From CAYVDH01 sp964450355 (GTDB taxonomy: Bacteria > Bacteroidota > Bacteroidia > NS11-12g > UBA955), in contig CAYVDH010000001.1 of assembly GCA_964450355.1 (NCBI GenBank), positions 8,679-72,678 on the forward strand: 64,000 nt of DNA, written 5' to 3'. Made by a program: the position numbers and the translations under genes. Below are positions 51,204 through 60,631 of this stretch, in pieces. The notes under the pieces are model-generated. The model was given only the letters and a program-made list of their open reading frames with translations, made no database searches and was not told the DNA's origin. The stretch's first letter is position 1, and each line of letters starts with the position of its first letter.

Positions 51204-54152
51204 ATGAATAAAAATTACAAAATCAATCGCTTCTTTTATTTAGCATTGCTGTTTAGTTTTAAAACAGCGCTATTTGGAAACAGCTATATTGCTGCATATA
51301 TAAGCTACCAATACATTGAAACCAACAAATACAAAATTTCACTTCATGCTGTGATGGATTGTAATAAGTATTCATTGACTCAAAATTATGAAGCAATTCA
51401 AATTTACTCAAAAACGAAATCCATTTCAGTAAATCAAAAATTATTTTTAAATAACACCACGAATTTAAACAAACCAAATTGCAGATTGAACTGCTCTTAC
51501 AAATACTCCTTAAAAGAATATGTTTTTGAAGATACTATTGATTTCTCTAGTTCTTCATATGCGGCCTTCTTAAACGCCTCCGCTTGCGATATTTATTTAA
51601 CAACCATCAGCGCCTCTAGGCAAAGCACAACCGAGATCTATTCTAATTTACTGATAGTAAGCAGTTTCATTGACCTTTGTAATCATCCAAAAAACAATTC
51701 TCCTAAAATTACCAACTTGAACCAATTCTTTGCTCAATGCGGTTATCCATATTATTTTCAAAATTTTACTGAAGAAATTGACAACGATGATTTTACATTT
51801 GAATTACAACCTGTCCTAAATTTTGGCAATAGCCCAGTGGCATATAATACAGGCTTAGATTATAGCTTTCCTTTGAATATTTATTGTCCTCCGAATATAG
51901 GTGTAAACAATTGCAAACCATTACCCAATGCCAAACCGCCAAGAGGATTTTTCATCAACAACAAACAACCTGAGCTTGTATTTACTCCTGAGGATTGTGA
52001 CCAAAGTAGTGTAATTTCTATGCGAATTAAAGAATTTAGAAACGATTCAAACGGCAACCCTGTCCAAATTGGATTCATGGATTACCAATATTCGGTATTC
52101 GTAATCAGTGAAAACAACATTATACCAAGCATCTCTGCTCCCCAAAAAATCAATTTTTGTTCTAACAATTTAAATGAATTTGAAATACAACTATTTGATG
52201 TTCTTAATTCTCCTCTACAAACTAGTCTTGATGGAATAGATTATCAAATAAACAACTTACCTAAAGGTGCCAAAATCACAACATTAGATAGCACTTTATC
52301 TAAAGTCACTTTAAAAGTTAGTTTTACCCCATCTGATACTCAAACAACCTCAGAAAGTAAAAAGTTAGAAATACTTGCCTTTGACAACAACTGTACAAGC
52401 AAATTTCTTACTAGAAAAACGATTGAATACAACATTTATTCAACCGCCAATATTCAACAAAAAATTAGCCCTTTACAATGTTCTAAAATTGGATTTAAAT
52501 CTACCGTAAACAATTCTTCTGTTCAATGGCAGGTTAAGAAAGACAACCAATTATACTACTTAAGCAAATTACTAGCCGATTCAACACTATCGTTAAAAGC
52601 TGGCAAATATTTTGTATTGAGCAAAAACAATTTAAACAATGGCTGCATCCTACACACAAAAGACAGCATTGACATAAATTACTCATTGATACCGACAGCT
52701 TACCTTGGGAAAGACACCTTTGTTTGCTATAATGATTCATTGACATTAAATCCAAATATAACCAACGGAAATGCCCCATACAATTACAAATGGAATAAAG
52801 CCCCATTAATTAACAAAAGCACATACACTACCAAAGGTAATAATCAACCCCTCATTGTTGTGATTACTGACAATAATCAATGTAAATTTAGTGACACTAT
52901 CAATGTTAAACCCATGCCTGAAATCAATGTTTTTCACAACTATGACAACAAACCAAAATGCAAAGAAGACAGCATAGATATTTTTTATTATTCCAACAAA
53001 ACAAGTGGAGTGTATTATCAATGGAGTACTCCATACATAAATACCTATTCAAGCACTGCCTCTTCATTCAAATTGAGCTCAGATACAACTGTACTTATCA
53101 AAATAAAAGCAATTGACAGCATTAGCTCTTGTTATGACCAAACAGAATTTTATTACAAAGTAAATACTTCTCCTGTCCTTTCTAAATTAACAAACCATGA
53201 AAAATGTCAAGGCGATAGCATCTCGCTTACGGCAGATTTAAGCTCTAACAAAATCATTAAAACCCAATGGGAATTAGACAATGTCATATCATCAAAACCC
53301 GAATTTAAATTAATCAACTTAAGCAAATCAAAAACGGTTTACCTAACTTATACTGACTCTGACAATTGTGTTTACACTGACTCTTCTATCATCACAGTCT
53401 ATAAAATAATTAACAAATCGTATCCTGATATCAATGTTTGTAACAACGCAAACGTGAATTTATTTTCAAATGGGTTTGAGCAAATGAAACAAGGCAAATG
53501 GAATTACCCTCTAACTAAAATAGACTCTAATGGCAACATCAAACTTAGCAAAAACGAAATCATTGACATCGAATACAGCTCTGATTATAACCAATGTTAT
53601 TCGCTTCAAAAAGCAAGGGTATTTGTCAATAAAGACTCAGTGTATGCGACATTAAAAGCTCTAGTTACAGTAGTTAATGATGGACTTTATACTGAATTTA
53701 CTTTTCCTGAATTTGCTAAAAATGGTCACAGTACTTTTTTTGAAATTTATTATGGGAATGGAACGTATTTCAGAACGAGAAAAACTTCTCAACCTCATTA
53801 TTACACTTATTTTCCAATGGATAAAGAATATGCAGCTTACATGGTATCATCTTCACAAAAATGCCGTGACACATTTTTCTTAAAACAGCCTATTTCTATA
53901 GATTACCTTTCAACGAACATACAACACCAAGGTGACATTCCAAGCATATACCCTAATCCCACACAAAATACAATCACCATAGAAATTGAATTCGAAACCG
54001 AATATACAATTGCAGATGTATCAGGGAAAATTATAGAAAAAGGAAAACTGCAATCTGGTAAAAACCACATTGATTTAAAAAACAATGGGATGTATTTTAT
54101 TACCCTAATTACTGCCAATGGCAACTACAGATACAAAGTAATAAAAAATTAA
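51204..54152 (+). CDS. large secreted protein with type IX secretion sorting domain
   Basis: 982 residues with a signal peptide (FFYLALLFSFKTALFG). The body holds several immunoglobulin/PKD-like units with a Cys in each (CSNNLNEFEIQLF, CSKIGFKSTV, CYNDSLTLNP, CKEDSIDIFYYSN, CQGDSISLTADL, CNNANVNLFSNGF). The N-terminal part (CNKYSLTQNYEAIQIYS) resembles the start of similar gliding-bacterium surface proteins. The last 70 residues (SIYPNPTQNTITIEIEFE to GMYFITLITANGNYRYKVIKN) are a T9SS sorting domain. Surface adhesin or matrix protein is the likely role. Confidence 0.85.
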   Translation: MNKNYKINRFFYLALLFSFKTALFGNSYIAAYISYQYIETNKYKISLHAVMDCNKYSLTQNYEAIQIYSKTKSISVNQKLFLNNTTNLNKPNCRLNCSYKYSLKEYVFEDTIDFSSSSYAAFLNASACDIYLTTISASRQSTTEIYSNLLIVSSFIDLCNHPKNNSPKITNLNQFFAQCGYPYYFQNFTEEIDNDDFTFELQPVLNFGNSPVAYNTGLDYSFPLNIYCPPNIGVNNCKPLPNAKPPRGFFINNKQPELVFTPEDCDQSSVISMRIKEFRNDSNGNPVQIGFMDYQYSVFVISENNIIPSISAPQKINFCSNNLNEFEIQLFDVLNSPLQTSLDGIDYQINNLPKGAKITTLDSTLSKVTLKVSFTPSDTQTTSESKKLEILAFDNNCTSKFLTRKTIEYNIYSTANIQQKISPLQCSKIGFKSTVNNSSVQWQVKKDNQLYYLSKLLADSTLSLKAGKYFVLSKNNLNNGCILHTKDSIDINYSLIPTAYLGKDTFVCYNDSLTLNPNITNGNAPYNYKWNKAPLINKSTYTTKGNNQPLIVVITDNNQCKFSDTINVKPMPEINVFHNYDNKPKCKEDSIDIFYYSNKTSGVYYQWSTPYINTYSSTASSFKLSSDTTVLIKIKAIDSISSCYDQTEFYYKVNTSPVLSKLTNHEKCQGDSISLTADLSSNKIIKTQWELDNVISSKPEFKLINLSKSKTVYLTYTDSDNCVYTDSSIITVYKIINKSYPDINVCNNANVNLFSNGFEQMKQGKWNYPLTKIDSNGNIKLSKNEIIDIEYSSDYNQCYSLQKARVFVNKDSVYATLKALVTVVNDGLYTEFTFPEFAKNGHSTFFEIYYGNGTYFRTRKTSQPHYYTYFPMDKEYAAYMVSSSQKCRDTFFLKQPISIDYLSTNIQHQGDIPSIYPNPTQNTITIEIEFETEYTIADVSGKIIEKGKLQSGKNHIDLKNNGMYFITLITANGNYRYKVIKN

Positions 54153-54652
54153 TTCGTTTTTAATCTTTGTTTTAACCTTTCTAAATATTTAATTTTCAAT
54201 AAAGATTGTTGAGCGTTTTGGTAATCTTTCAAGTTCATGGACTCTTTTAAATGATTACATTCGGTTTGCTCAAATTCTGCTATTTTGTTTTCTAACAAAG
54301 CTATTTTGTTTGACTCATTGCTTTCTAACAAATCAATTTCTTCGTTAATTTCCATCATTTCCATTAAAAAATCTTGAGGTAAACTCATGTCATTGATGGC
54401 ATTGTGTGAACTTAAATCGATGAGGTACTGAGCACAACTGTAATATTGACTTAGAGTTTTGTATGCTTTGTTATTGAATGCAGTTATTTCAATCGCCTTA
54501 TTTAAATCTTCAGAATTATCAGCGAAAAAATCTGGATGGTATAACTTTGATTTTTCTATGAACTTTTGCCTCAACAAATCCTTATCAATTTCTACAGAAT
54601 GGGGTAAGCCATAAAAATCAAAATAGTTATTTGTATTTGGTATTTCAATCAC
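54149..54652 (-). CDS. hscB: Fe-S cluster co-chaperone HscB-like J protein
   Basis: 167 residues. N-terminal J domain: NYFDFYGLPHSVEIDKDLLRQ, with the HPD motif at 39-41 in KLYHPDFF. A C-terminal helical HscB oligomerisation domain follows (LPQDFLMEMMEINEEIDLLE). It stimulates the HscA ATPase during Fe-S assembly on IscU. No isc genes are adjacent. The stop overlaps the convergent T9SS gene. Confidence 0.9.
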   Translation of the reverse strand: MIEIPNTNNYFDFYGLPHSVEIDKDLLRQKFIEKSKLYHPDFFADNSEDLNKAIEITAFNNKAYKTLSQYYSCAQYLIDLSSHNAINDMSLPQDFLMEMMEINEEIDLLESNESNKIALLENKIAEFEQTECNHLKESMNLKDYQNAQQSLLKIKYLERLKQRLKTN

Positions 54653-54655
54653 TTG

Positions 54656-55987
54656 TTACAACCGTTGTATTAATCTATAAATATCGTTACCGAAAATAAA
54701 CACCATTAAACTCAGCAATATCACCATTCCAATGATTTGCATTACATGCATGAATTTTTCATTTAATGGTTTTCTCATGATCATTTCAGCGATTAAAAAC
54801 ATCACATGACCACCATCAAGAGCTGGAATTGGCAACAAATTCATAAAGGCTAAAATCAAACTCAACATGGCTGTTAAAGTCCAAAATCGCTCCCAAACCC
54901 AATCTGAACCGAACATGGATGCAATGCCTATAGGACCTTGCATGCTTTTAGTTGGGTTAATTTTCCCAGAGATTAGTTTTTTAAATCCAAGGATATTATC
55001 TCTTAATGTCTCGTAAGACTTATTGGTTCCTTTGCTTATAGATTGAGTAAATCCATAATGAAGTTGAACAGTATCTTTTATGTAAAATATATCATTGCTA
55101 AAACCCATAGTAGCGTCCTTATTTAACCTAATTGTTAAATACAAAGTATCATTTCCTCTTATTGTCCCAACTTTAACTTTTTTATTGGAATAATTTAATT
55201 TTCTTTTTGAAAACTGATGAAAAAACTCAAAAGTAGTATCATTTAATGAAAATAATTTGTCTCCTTTTTTCAATCCTGCCTTATCTGCTGAATCTTTTGG
55301 CATGATAGAATCTACGACACAAGGCATTGCTATATCAATAAACTTAGACCTTTTATCACTCAATTTATCAATCATGTCATCAGGTATTTTAATTTTTAAA
55401 TCTTGTTCACCTCTTTTAACATTGTAATGATTTCCTGACTTTAAAAACAACAAAGGTTTACTTATTTCATCAAAATAAGTGATTTTTTTATCGTTTACAG
55501 CATATATTTGGTCACCATCTTGTAATCCTAAATCTTTGCCTAATTGTTCAACAGCTATTCCATAAGTTAATTTATCTACAGGCACTTTAGTTTCACCATA
55601 ATACCAAGTATGTAAAATAAATATAAACACCCCTAAAATCACATTCACAATGATACCACCTAACATCACTATCATTCTTTGCCAAGCTGGTTTGCTTCTA
55701 AATTCCCAAGGTTCAGGTGCTTTGTTTAATTGTTCAGTATCCAAACTTTCATCTATCATACCGGCAATTTTCACATATCCTCCCAATGGCAACCAACCTA
55801 TGCCATATTCTGTTTCCCCTTTTTTGAACTTAAACAATTTGAAACCCCAAGCATCAAAAAATAAATAAAACTTTTCCACCTTTATACCGAACATTCTTGC
55901 AGCTGCAAAATGACCCCATTCATGCAATGTTACCAATATCGCCAAAGCACATATCATTTGTGCTGCCATTACCAAACCGTTAATCAT
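54656..55987 (-). CDS. rseP: site-2 protease RseP
   Basis: 443 residues. Zinc protease of the inner membrane: HEWGH at 22-26 in the first helix (ILVTLHEWGHFAAARMFG) and NLLPIPALDGGHVMFLIAE near residue 390, with the conserved DGGH. Two PDZ domains lie between (AVEQLGKDLGLQDGDQIYAV and DKAGLKKGDKLFSLNDTTF). It cleaves anti-sigma factors or signal-peptide remnants. It sits 3 bases after hscB in transcription order. A TATTTTCG element lies 25 bases before the ATG. Confidence 0.95.
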   Translation of the reverse strand: MINGLVMAAQMICALAILVTLHEWGHFAAARMFGIKVEKFYLFFDAWGFKLFKFKKGETEYGIGWLPLGGYVKIAGMIDESLDTEQLNKAPEPWEFRSKPAWQRMIVMLGGIIVNVILGVFIFILHTWYYGETKVPVDKLTYGIAVEQLGKDLGLQDGDQIYAVNDKKITYFDEISKPLLFLKSGNHYNVKRGEQDLKIKIPDDMIDKLSDKRSKFIDIAMPCVVDSIMPKDSADKAGLKKGDKLFSLNDTTFEFFHQFSKRKLNYSNKKVKVGTIRGNDTLYLTIRLNKDATMGFSNDIFYIKDTVQLHYGFTQSISKGTNKSYETLRDNILGFKKLISGKINPTKSMQGPIGIASMFGSDWVWERFWTLTAMLSLILAFMNLLPIPALDGGHVMFLIAEMIMRKPLNEKFMHVMQIIGMVILLSLMVFIFGNDIYRLIQRL

Positions 55988-56095
55988 ATCTGTTTATAAA
56001 AAATTAAGTCGCGAAAATACAGATATTAACAATAGGTTGTACCCTGCATTGTATTATATTGTTTATTTTATCGATGAGTATTTCGCTAAGTTCAA

Positions 56096-56103
56096 TAACT
56101 TTG
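56096..56103 (+). promoter_or_regulatory. -7 promoter element of the FAD-linked oxidase gene
   Basis: TAACTTTG, a perfect TAnnTTTG match, 5 bases before a GTG at 56109. This decides the start: the open frame begins at 56037 with TTG, but those first 24 codons would precede transcription. Confidence 0.6.
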
Positions 56104-56108
56104 TAGAG

Positions 56109-57512
56109 GTGAATTACAAAACAATTAACTCAGACGACTTGCAATATTTTACTTCTGTTATAGGAGAAAAAAATTGTTTAAACAACAATGAAATTCTTTA
56201 TCAATACAGCAAAGATTACACAGAAGACTTAAGTTATCTCCCCTCTGTTGTCTTAATTCCAGAGAGCAAAGAACAAATAAGCGAACTCATGAAACATTGT
56301 TATCAAGAATGCATCCCTGTATCGGTAAGAGGCGCAGGCACAGGATTAAGTGGGAGTTGCTTACCTACTCATGGCGGTGTGGTTTTGAGCATGGAAAAGT
56401 TAAACAAAATACTGTCTATTGATACTGAAAATTTTCAAGCCCAAGTTCAACCTGGTGTCATCAACGAACAATTGCAAATGGCTGTTCAAGAATTAGGGTT
56501 GTTTTATCCACCCGACCCTGCTAGCAAAGGCAGTTGTACCTTGGGTGGCAATGTAGCACACAGCAGTGGTGGCCCTCGTTGTGTAAAATATGGAACAACT
56601 AGGGATTTTATATTGAATTTAGAAGTGGTGTTGCCTAACGGTGACATCATCGAAACAGGAGCCAATGTGTTAAAAAACTCAACTGCATACAATTTAACTC
56701 AATTATTTGTTGGTAGCGAAGGCACCCTTGGTATAGTGACAAAAATAACACTCAAACTTATCCCATTCCCAAAATTTCGCGCTCTGTTATTGTGCAGCTT
56801 TTACAGCCCTGAAAAAGCATGTCAAACAGTCCCTAAAATATTGCAATCGGGTGTTATTCCTTCGTGTTTGGAATTCATAGACCGCAAAGGATTTGATTTA
56901 TCCATCACCCACAACCAAATACCATTTTCTTTACTAGACAACGAAAAGGCTTTCTTATTGATTGAAGTAGATGCCTTTAGTCATGATGATTTATTTCCTC
57001 AAATGGAAAAAATAAATGAAGTATTGTCCGAAAACGAGGTGATAAATGTGTTGCCAGCTGATGACAGCAATAACATGGAGAAATTTTGGAAAATTAGACG
57101 AAGCATAGGTGAAGTGGTAAAAAAACAAAGCATATACAAGGAAGAAGACACTGTAGTTCCTAGAATTCATTTAACAGATATATACAACAAAGTGAATGAA
57201 TTAAGCATTAAATATGGATTTGAAGCAGTTTGTTATGGACATGCAGGTGATGGAAATTTACACATCAACATTTTAAAAAACAACTTATCAGAAGAACAAT
57301 GGAATAATGAATTACCAATTGCTATCAGAGAATTATTTACAGAATGCAAAAAATACGGAGGCACAATAAGTGGCGAACATGGCATAGGCTTGGTACAAAA
57401 ACCATATTTAGATATTGTTTTCAATCATTCTCATTTTCAGCTATTTAAAGGGATTAAATACACGTTTGACCCTAAAAACATTTTGAATCCGGGTAAAATA
57501 TTTGATATTTGA
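56109..57512 (+). CDS. FAD-linked oxidase, GlcD/D-lactate dehydrogenase-like
   Basis: 467 residues from the GTG at 56109. The FAD-binding type 4 domain begins YLPSVVLIPESKEQISELMK, with PVSVRGAGTGLSGSCLPTHGG as the FAD diphosphate loop and GGNVAHSSGGPRCVKYGTTR as the second FAD motif. The substrate/C-terminal domain ends with YGHAGDGNLHINIL and SGEHGIGLVQKPYLD, diagnostic of the glycolate/D-lactate oxidase group, followed by FDPKNILNPGK. Electron acceptor unknown. It runs into a cytochrome-like lipoprotein gene 3 bases later. Confidence 0.9.
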   Translation: MNYKTINSDDLQYFTSVIGEKNCLNNNEILYQYSKDYTEDLSYLPSVVLIPESKEQISELMKHCYQECIPVSVRGAGTGLSGSCLPTHGGVVLSMEKLNKILSIDTENFQAQVQPGVINEQLQMAVQELGLFYPPDPASKGSCTLGGNVAHSSGGPRCVKYGTTRDFILNLEVVLPNGDIIETGANVLKNSTAYNLTQLFVGSEGTLGIVTKITLKLIPFPKFRALLLCSFYSPEKACQTVPKILQSGVIPSCLEFIDRKGFDLSITHNQIPFSLLDNEKAFLLIEVDAFSHDDLFPQMEKINEVLSENEVINVLPADDSNNMEKFWKIRRSIGEVVKKQSIYKEEDTVVPRIHLTDIYNKVNELSIKYGFEAVCYGHAGDGNLHINILKNNLSEEQWNNELPIAIRELFTECKKYGGTISGEHGIGLVQKPYLDIVFNHSHFQLFKGIKYTFDPKNILNPGKIFDI

Positions 57513-57515
57513 AAC

Positions 57516-57893
57516 ATGAAATTAAAATTAACTACCATTACTTTCCTATGTTTAAGCCTTTTTATTTACCAAGCTTGTAAAGAAAAGGAAAAAGAAACTC
57601 CTACAACAACAAACAATACACCTGTAGATAGCTGTAAAATAAAAAATTACACTTACAATAACACCATCAGTTCTATCATCAGCAATAATTGTACTAACAG
57701 TTGCCATAAACCAGGTCAAAATGCATCTAATTTTGACATGACTAATTATAACAATTTAAAAACTCAAGCAGAAAAAGATGCTTTTTTGAACCGATTAAAA
57801 AGCACTTCAAGCCCAATGCCTCCAACGGGAAAACTAAACGATAGCATCATCAAAAAAATTGAATGCTGGAAATCTAGTGGATACGTAAACTAA
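57516..57893 (+). CDS. lipoprotein with cytochrome-c-like motif
   Basis: 125 residues with a signal peptide and lipobox (LCLSLFIYQAC), then a Thr-rich linker. The motif ISSIISNNCTNSCHKPGQN places two cysteines before a histidine as CxxxCH rather than CxxCH, and LKSTSSPMPPTGKLNDSIIKKIECW contains a possible Met ligand (SPMPP). Related Bacteroidota proteins of this class with unusual spacing are known to me, so heme binding is plausible but not certain. It follows the oxidase gene by 3 bases and might accept its electrons. Confidence 0.75.
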   Translation: MKLKLTTITFLCLSLFIYQACKEKEKETPTTTNNTPVDSCKIKNYTYNNTISSIISNNCTNSCHKPGQNASNFDMTNYNNLKTQAEKDAFLNRLKSTSSPMPPTGKLNDSIIKKIECWKSSGYVN

Positions 57894-57949
57894 AAAGACA
57901 TTGTGAATAAAACTAACTATATTGTTAATATAGGAAGTAATTAGGGATT

Positions 57950-57957
57950 TACTTTCG
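57950..57957 (+). promoter_or_regulatory. -7 promoter element of dnaN
   Basis: TACTTTCG, one T-to-C change from TAnnTTTG, 19 bases before the dnaN ATG. Confidence 0.45.
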
Positions 57958-57976
57958 CATCTAAATTAGTAATTAG

Positions 57977-59098
57977 ATGAAATTTATTGTATCAGCTCCA
58001 GAATTATTGGAACACCTCTTAAAAGTTAGCGGTGCTATTGTGTCTAAACCTGTATTACCTATTTTAGATAATTTTTTATTTGAAATAAAAAAAGGAATTT
58101 TAACCATTTCTACTACAGATTTAGAAACATCCATGTCAACTTCATTAAAGGTTGAATCTAAAGAGAATGTATCTGTTGCTATTCCATCTAGGTTGCTTAT
58201 TGATACCATCAAGGGATTAAATGAACAACCCATTACATTCACTGTCAATGACGACACCTTTGCTATCGAGTTGAGCACTGCTTTTGGTAGATATAAACTT
58301 GCTGGACAAAATGGCATTGATTTTCCTAAAGTACCAGAAATAGAATCAGAAAATTCTTTTACAATGCCTTCAAATGTGTTGTTGCGTTGCATTGTTAAAA
58401 CTATATTTTCTACAGGAAACGATGAACTTAGATTAAATTTAACAGGAGTGTATGTTGAATTGTTTGAAAACAACATCAATTTTGTTGCTACAGATGCCAA
58501 CAGATTAGTGCGTGTTACTCGCAATGATGTAAAACCAGGCATTGAACACAACTTTATTTTACCAAAAAAAGCCTTAAACTTATTAAAGTCTTCATTAAAC
58601 AACGATGTTACTCCAATACAAATTGATTTCAATAAATCAAATGTGTTCTTTACTACAGACAATTTAAAATTATCGTGTCGTTTAATTGATGAAAGATATC
58701 CAGATTACAAAGCTGTTATCCCTATGGAAAACAACAATGTCATCAACATCAATAGAATAGAACTGTTAGAAACTGTAAGACGTGTATCTAATTTCTCTAA
58801 CAAAACAACTCACCAAATTCGTTTAAAAATTACAGGCAACGAATTGATGGCAAGTGCAGAAGATATAGAATTAGCAAACGAAGCAAACGAAAAAAGAGCT
58901 TGTGAATACGATGGAGAAGACATGGAAATCGGGTTTAATTCAAGATTTTTACAAGAAATGCTTGCTAATGTTGACCACGACAATGTTTTGGTTAAATTAT
59001 CAACTCCAAACAAAGCTGGTTTATTAATTCCTCAAGAGAACGAAGCCGAAGAAGATGTGCTTATGCTTGTAATGCCTATGATGCTTAATAATTATTAA
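57977..59098 (+). CDS. dnaN: DNA polymerase III beta subunit (sliding clamp)
   Basis: 373 residues, three similar domains forming a ring clamp. Beginning MKFIVSAPELLEHLLKVSGAI, with SRLLIDTIKGLNEQPITFTV, TDANRLVRVTRNDV and LSCRLIDERYPDYKAVIP. The C-terminal hydrophobic pocket residues VLVKLSTPNKAGLLIPQ and VMPMMLNNY are standard. It has a TACTTTCG element 19 bases upstream and a strong terminator. dnaA and recF are not adjacent here. Confidence 0.97.
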   Translation: MKFIVSAPELLEHLLKVSGAIVSKPVLPILDNFLFEIKKGILTISTTDLETSMSTSLKVESKENVSVAIPSRLLIDTIKGLNEQPITFTVNDDTFAIELSTAFGRYKLAGQNGIDFPKVPEIESENSFTMPSNVLLRCIVKTIFSTGNDELRLNLTGVYVELFENNINFVATDANRLVRVTRNDVKPGIEHNFILPKKALNLLKSSLNNDVTPIQIDFNKSNVFFTTDNLKLSCRLIDERYPDYKAVIPMENNNVININRIELLETVRRVSNFSNKTTHQIRLKITGNELMASAEDIELANEANEKRACEYDGEDMEIGFNSRFLQEMLANVDHDNVLVKLSTPNKAGLLIPQENEAEEDVLMLVMPMMLNNY

Positions 59099-59121
59099 TA
59101 TTTTTTTAACTTTATATCAAT

Positions 59122-59153
59122 AAGGTTGTTCATGTTTGAGCAACCTTTTTTTT
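59122..59153 (+). terminator. rho-independent terminator after dnaN
   Basis: AAGGTTGTTC (59122-59131) and GAGCAACCTT, 6-base loop, followed by eight T. It lies 24 bases after the dnaN stop. Confidence 0.85.
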
Positions 59154-59192
59154 GTGTATTTTTTCAGGTTGTTTATTCTAAAAAAAATAAAT

Positions 59193-60014
59193 CTAACAAA
59201 GACTATTAAAATAATCCACTGCTTTCCTGACACTACCTTGTTGTAATAGAATTGTTTTGGCAGTTTCAAAATCCAAACCAGTCTGTTCCATCACCATCCT
59301 TGTTCCTCTTTCTATTAACTTGTGATTACTTAGTTGCATGTCTATCATTTTGCTGCCTTTTACTTTACCTAATTTTATCATGGTAGAAGTTGTAATCATG
59401 TTTAAAATCATTTTTTGAGCAGTCCCTGCTTTCATTCGGGTACTACCTGTTACTACCTCAGGACCAACTTCAACTTCGATTGGATAATCTGAAGTGGATG
59501 AAATAAGCGTATTGACATTGCAAGAGATTGCACCAGTTGTTATTCGATTTTCTTTGCATTTGGAAAGTCCACCAAAAACATAAGGAGTTCTTCCGCTTGC
59601 AGAAATACCAATAACTACGTCTTTTGTGTTTATGTTGTGTGCCAACAAATCGATGTAAGCCTGTTCCGTATCATCTTCTGCAAACTCAACAGCTTTTCTT
59701 ATAGCGGTATCACCACCAGCAATGATTCCTATTACCAATCCATGTTCAACTCCATAAGTTGGAGGACATTCACTGGCATCTAAAATTCCAAGTCTTCCAC
59801 TAGTTCCTGCACCAATGTAAAACAAGCGTCCACCATTTTTAATTTTATCAACAACAACATCTATTAAATTTGAGATTTGAGAAATTTTATCCTTAATCGC
59901 TAAAGCCACCTGTTGATCTTCGTTGTTAATTGCTTCAAGAATCTCTATGGTTTTAAATTCAGATAAACTAGGATAATTAGAATCTTTTTCGGTGGTATTG
60001 GGTTCTAAGGACAT
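59193..60014 (-). CDS. murQ: N-acetylmuramic acid 6-phosphate etherase
   Basis: 273 residues. Cleaves the lactyl ether of MurNAc-6-phosphate in cell-wall recycling. SIS fold with GGRLFYIGAGTSGRLGILDASECPPTYG (substrate loop), IGISASGRTPYVFG, and TGSTRMKAGTAQKMILN near the C-terminal part. Slightly shorter than some homologues (about 300), but motifs are complete. It follows the phosphoribosyltransferase by 3 bases. Confidence 0.95.
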   Translation of the reverse strand: MSLEPNTTEKDSNYPSLSEFKTIEILEAINNEDQQVALAIKDKISQISNLIDVVVDKIKNGGRLFYIGAGTSGRLGILDASECPPTYGVEHGLVIGIIAGGDTAIRKAVEFAEDDTEQAYIDLLAHNINTKDVVIGISASGRTPYVFGGLSKCKENRITTGAISCNVNTLISSTSDYPIEVEVGPEVVTGSTRMKAGTAQKMILNMITTSTMIKLGKVKGSKMIDMQLSNHKLIERGTRMVMEQTGLDFETAKTILLQQGSVRKAVDYFNSLC

Positions 60015-60017
60015 GTG

Positions 60018-60512
60018 TTAACTTAATGTAAGAGTAATGTTGTCTTTGTTGCTGATATCAAACAGCAAATGCTCTTGTATGGTGGTAGCCATGCTGATAC
60101 CTACATAATCTGGCTTAATAGGATACTTTCTGTGACTACGAGAAGCCAATACAAGCAACTCGAGTTTAGCGGCTCCACTTTTTACTATTGGAATTAAGCA
60201 ATGTAAAGTTGTTTTTCCTGAATTCATCACATCATCTACTATAATTACTCTTTGATTTTGGAATTGATTTATATCAATAGAGAAGGTAGGCTCAAAAGTT
60301 TCACGGTTCAGTTCAACATTAAATTCAATGGATTCAAAATTTGAAATGGACTTTAATTCATTGGCTATTAAATGAGCTATGAATTGCCCTCTTTGATCTA
60401 TACCTCCTATAAAAACATTAGACAACTCCATGTTATTTTCAAATATTTGCCAAGCTAAACGTTTTATCTTGCGAAGTATTTGTTCGTGGTTTAAAATGAT
60501 AGTAGATTCCAT
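60018..60512 (-). CDS. phosphoribosyltransferase, PyrR-like
   Basis: 164 residues. PRPP-binding motif RVIIVDDVMNSGKTTLHCL at about 88-106, and N-terminal IFENNMELSNVFIGGIDQRGQFIAHLI. This is the PyrR/uracil phosphoribosyltransferase-like type I fold. It may salvage a base or regulate pyrimidine genes, though PyrR-style RNA binding is not shown in Bacteroidota. Linked with murQ in a two-gene operon with a full promoter. Confidence 0.85.
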   Translation of the reverse strand: MESTIILNHEQILRKIKRLAWQIFENNMELSNVFIGGIDQRGQFIAHLIANELKSISNFESIEFNVELNRETFEPTFSIDINQFQNQRVIIVDDVMNSGKTTLHCLIPIVKSGAAKLELLVLASRSHRKYPIKPDYVGISMATTIQEHLLFDISNKDNITLTLS

Positions 60513-60520
60513 TAAAGATT

Positions 60521-60550
60521 CAAATTTAAAACATTCTTTTTAAGCCTCAA
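60521..60550 (-). promoter_or_regulatory. promoter of the phosphoribosyltransferase-murQ operon
   Basis: Minus strand TTG (60550-60548), 19 bases, TAAATTTG (60528-60521). Full match, 8 bases from the ATG at 60512. Confidence 0.75.
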
Positions 60551-60594
60551 TAAAATCTTTTTAACAAAAATTTAAAAAACAATAAGTAAGGTTA

Positions 60595-60602
60595 TATATT
60601 CG
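60595..60602 (+). promoter_or_regulatory. -7 promoter element of nhaD
   Basis: TATATTCG, one T-to-C change from TAnnTTTG, 29 bases before the nhaD ATG. Same variant as dnaN and the polyprenyl synthase. Confidence 0.45.
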
Positions 60603-60631
60603 CACCCAATTTATTTAATTTAATAAAAAAT

